From positions 1 through 6,421 of the forward strand of contig JBEKIX010000142.1 of NCBI GenBank assembly GCA_050011535.1: a DNA stretch of 6,421 nucleotides, in the 5' to 3' direction. The notes beneath the pieces were generated by a model that saw only the letters and a program-made list of their open reading frames with translations, was not told where the DNA came from and ran no database searches. Positions 5,122 to 6,421 of this stretch are shown in pieces; position 1 is the stretch's first letter; every line of letters begins with the position of its first letter. Position numbers and translations under genes: made by a program. Source of the DNA: JAFNAG01 sp050011535. GTDB lineage: Bacteria > Acidobacteriota > UBA6911.

Positions 5122-6024
5122 TCAAATGCCTGAGCCGAAGTGGAAAGCATCGTAGCGCGCCGATCCCTGAGTCACGCGACTGCCGGGAGGGACGCCGCGG
5201 GTGAGCCAGACGTTGCCTCCAATGATCGAATCGCGTCCGATCGTAACACGGCCGAGAATCGTGGCTCCCGCATAGATGATGACGTCATCCTCGATAATTG
5301 GATGACGCGGAACCCCTTTGACAGGATGCCCCTCTTCATCAAGATGGAAGCTCTTGGCTCCGAGAGTCACTCCCTGATAAAGCCGGACGCGGTTGCCGAT
5401 AATGCAGGTCTCGCCGATCACCACGCCCGTCCCATGATCCATGAAGAAGCGCGTGCCGATCCGCGCGCCCGGATGGATGTCGATACCGGTTGCGCCGTGC
5501 GCGATTTCCGTGATCATCCTCGGCAGCAACGGCACCTCGAGCTCGCACAATGAATGCGCGATCCGATAGAGAGTCAACGCATAAACCCCGGGATATGCCA
5601 GGATGGCTTCGTCCGGCGTCGTGCAGGCCGGATCTCCCTCATAGGCCGCCATGACATCTTCCAGGAGGGTGCGCTGAATCTCCGGAAGACCTTCCAGGAA
5701 ATGCCGCGTCAATTCCGCCGCCCGCCGGCTGCAACCTGCGTGCGCTTTTGGATCCGTGCAGGTAAAGCAGAGCCCGCGGCGAACCTGTTCTTCCAAAGCC
5801 GCGCCGATAGACTCGAGCTTCGTTCCGGCCGGATCGAGGCCGTCGAAGTATCCCGGGAAGAGCGTCGCGCGAAGATCCTCGGCGATTCTGGTAACGCCGT
5901 CGCGGGACGGCAGAGGTTGTGCGCAGGGCGGCCGGCCGCTCAGTGCCGCGAAACGGCCCGAATATGCGCTCAATTCCGCCGCGAGCGTTCTTACTTCTCC
6001 ATGGAGTGCGTCAACCTCAGGCAT
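5122..6024 (-). CDS. cysE: Serine O-acetyltransferase (CysE/EpsC type)
   Basis: A 300-residue cytoplasmic enzyme that transfers acetyl from acetyl-CoA to L-serine, giving O-acetylserine for cysteine synthesis. The N-terminal helical half (about 1-165) contains LEGLPEIQRTLLEDVMAAYE (110-129) and AILAYPGVYALTLYRIAH (140-157). The C-terminal left-handed beta helix with hexapeptide repeats runs from about 178 to 285. Catalytic residues by comparison with E. coli: Asp182 in GIDIHPG (E. coli Asp143), His197 in MDHGTGVVIGET (His158) and His241 in PRHPII (His193). The N-terminal half carries a Cys group, C86-x2-C89-x8-C98. The protein ends Gly-Ser-Gly-Ile, like the Gly-Asp-Gly-Ile tail that binds CysK in E. 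coli. The ATG at 6024 has GGAGG 6 nt upstream and overlaps cysK by 8 bp. No terminator is evident downstream. Confidence 0.95.
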   Translation of the reverse strand: MPEVDALHGEVRTLAAELSAYSGRFAALSGRPPCAQPLPSRDGVTRIAEDLRATLFPGYFDGLDPAGTKLESIGAALEEQVRRGLCFTCTDPKAHAGCSRRAAELTRHFLEGLPEIQRTLLEDVMAAYEGDPACTTPDEAILAYPGVYALTLYRIAHSLCELEVPLLPRMITEIAHGATGIDIHPGARIGTRFFMDHGTGVVIGETCIIGNRVRLYQGVTLGAKSFHLDEEGHPVKGVPRHPIIEDDVIIYAGATILGRVTIGRDSIIGGNVWLTRGVPPGSRVTQGSARYDAFHFGSGI

Positions 6025-6421
6025 GATGGTCCTCCGTATCGAGATCCGCGAACAGCCAGGTGCTCAAATAGCGCTCGGCATTCGATGGTATGATGACGAC
6101 GATCTGCTTCCCTTTGTTCTCCGGCCGTCTTGCGACCTGCAAGGCGGCGACCAGAGCCGCGCCAGACGAGATGCCGACGGCCAGCCCTTCTTCACGTGCG
6201 GCGCGCCGCGCCATCTCGCCGGCCTCGACATGATCGACTTGAATCACTTCGTCGATCAGCTCCGCACGCAGCACTTTGGGAACAAAACCGGCGCCGAGCC
6301 CCTGGAGTTTATGAGGACCCGGCCTGCCGCCGGACAATACGGGGGAGTCCTTCGGCTCCACGGCAATGGCCTTGAAACCCGGCTTGCGCGGCTTGATGAC
6401 CTCGGCCACACCGGTAATCGT
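6017..6421 (-). CDS. cysK: Cysteine synthase (O-acetylserine sulfhydrylase), C-terminal part; 5' end outside window
   Basis: The last 134 codons of a PLP-dependent beta-family enzyme that makes cysteine from O-acetylserine and sulfide. The window edge enters the frame at T-I-T-G-V-A-E-V, the end of the GTGGTITG phosphate-binding loop. Then come IAVEPKDSPVLSGG, HKLQGLGAGFVPKVL, the PLP-pyridine serine in GISSGAA, and IPSNAERYLSTWLF near the C-terminus, all aligned with E. coli CysK as I remember it (GIGAGFIP, GISSGAA, LPSSGERYLSTALF). The SNAERYLST form rather than SSGERYLST is a normal variant. The stop TGA overlaps the cysE start by 8 bp. CysK-like is preferred over CysM or cystathionine beta-synthase because of the HKLQGLGAGFVP segment and the partner CysE with an Ile tail. 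Confidence 0.92.
   Translation of the reverse strand, partial: TITGVAEVIKPRKPGFKAIAVEPKDSPVLSGGRPGPHKLQGLGAGFVPKVLRAELIDEVIQVDHVEAGEMARRAAREEGLAVGISSGAALVAALQVARRPENKGKQIVVIIPSNAERYLSTWLFADLDTEDHHA
6031..6035 (-). promoter_or_regulatory. Ribosome binding site of cysE
   Basis: A perfect GGAGG on the minus strand lies inside the end of cysK, 6 nt before the cysE ATG at 6024. It fixes the start and supports coupled translation of the two genes. Confidence 0.8.

Noticed and set aside
5554..6093. Plus-strand ORF over cysE
   Set aside because: Shadow of the serine acetyltransferase gene, which has motifs, a ribosome binding site and the expected length.

Overview
The window reads as a stretch of bacterial chromosome with moderately high GC (high 50s percent, judged by eye). 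All five recognisable genes lie on the minus strand. In transcription order (right to left) they are: a cysteine synthase C-terminus (cysK, cut by the window edge), serine acetyltransferase (cysE/epsC type), a secreted family C69 dipeptidase, then the poly-gamma-glutamate (PGA) genes pgsB and pgsC, and finally a gene of the 'poly-gamma-glutamate system protein' type (pgsW-like, cut by the left edge). The PgsB-PgsC-PgsW set, the exported C69 peptidase and the many palindromic intergenic repeats suggest an environmental member of Acidobacteriota or a related lineage. This is an inference from gene content; there is no rRNA or other marker to settle it.

Right part (about 4950-6421): cysK and cysE overlap by 8 bp and form a cysteine-biosynthesis unit. 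CysE makes O-acetylserine and CysK converts it with sulfide to cysteine. CysE ends in Gly-Ser-Gly-Ile, the type of C-terminal tail that docks into the CysK active site, so the pair probably forms a cysteine synthase complex. The C69 dipeptidase follows after a 164-bp gap and has its own ribosome binding site and signal peptide.

Middle (2547-3295): about 750 bp without a convincing gene, almost filled by an imperfect, large-scale inverted repeat. Each arm carries, from outside in, a GTTTCG / 13-bp perfect repeat block and a three-hairpin element. Three very short ORFs are also here; none can be assigned a function.

Left part (1-2546): pgsB and pgsC overlap by 11 bp. PgsB is the ATP-dependent amide ligase and PgsC its membrane partner. 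The pgsW-like gene follows after 386 bp that hold two inverted copies of the same three-hairpin architecture seen in the middle region, with different stem sequences.

The most unusual content is this repeat family: four copies (570-651, 726-808, 2665-2744, 2932-3010) with the order short hairpin (5-bp stem, 3-nt loop) - 12/13 nt - long hairpin (7/8-bp stem, 4-nt loop K-TCA) - 21/23 nt - short hairpin. Stem sequences differ between the two clusters but base pairing is kept, which points to selection on structure. They look like REP/BIME-type non-autonomous elements; no transposase is in the window.
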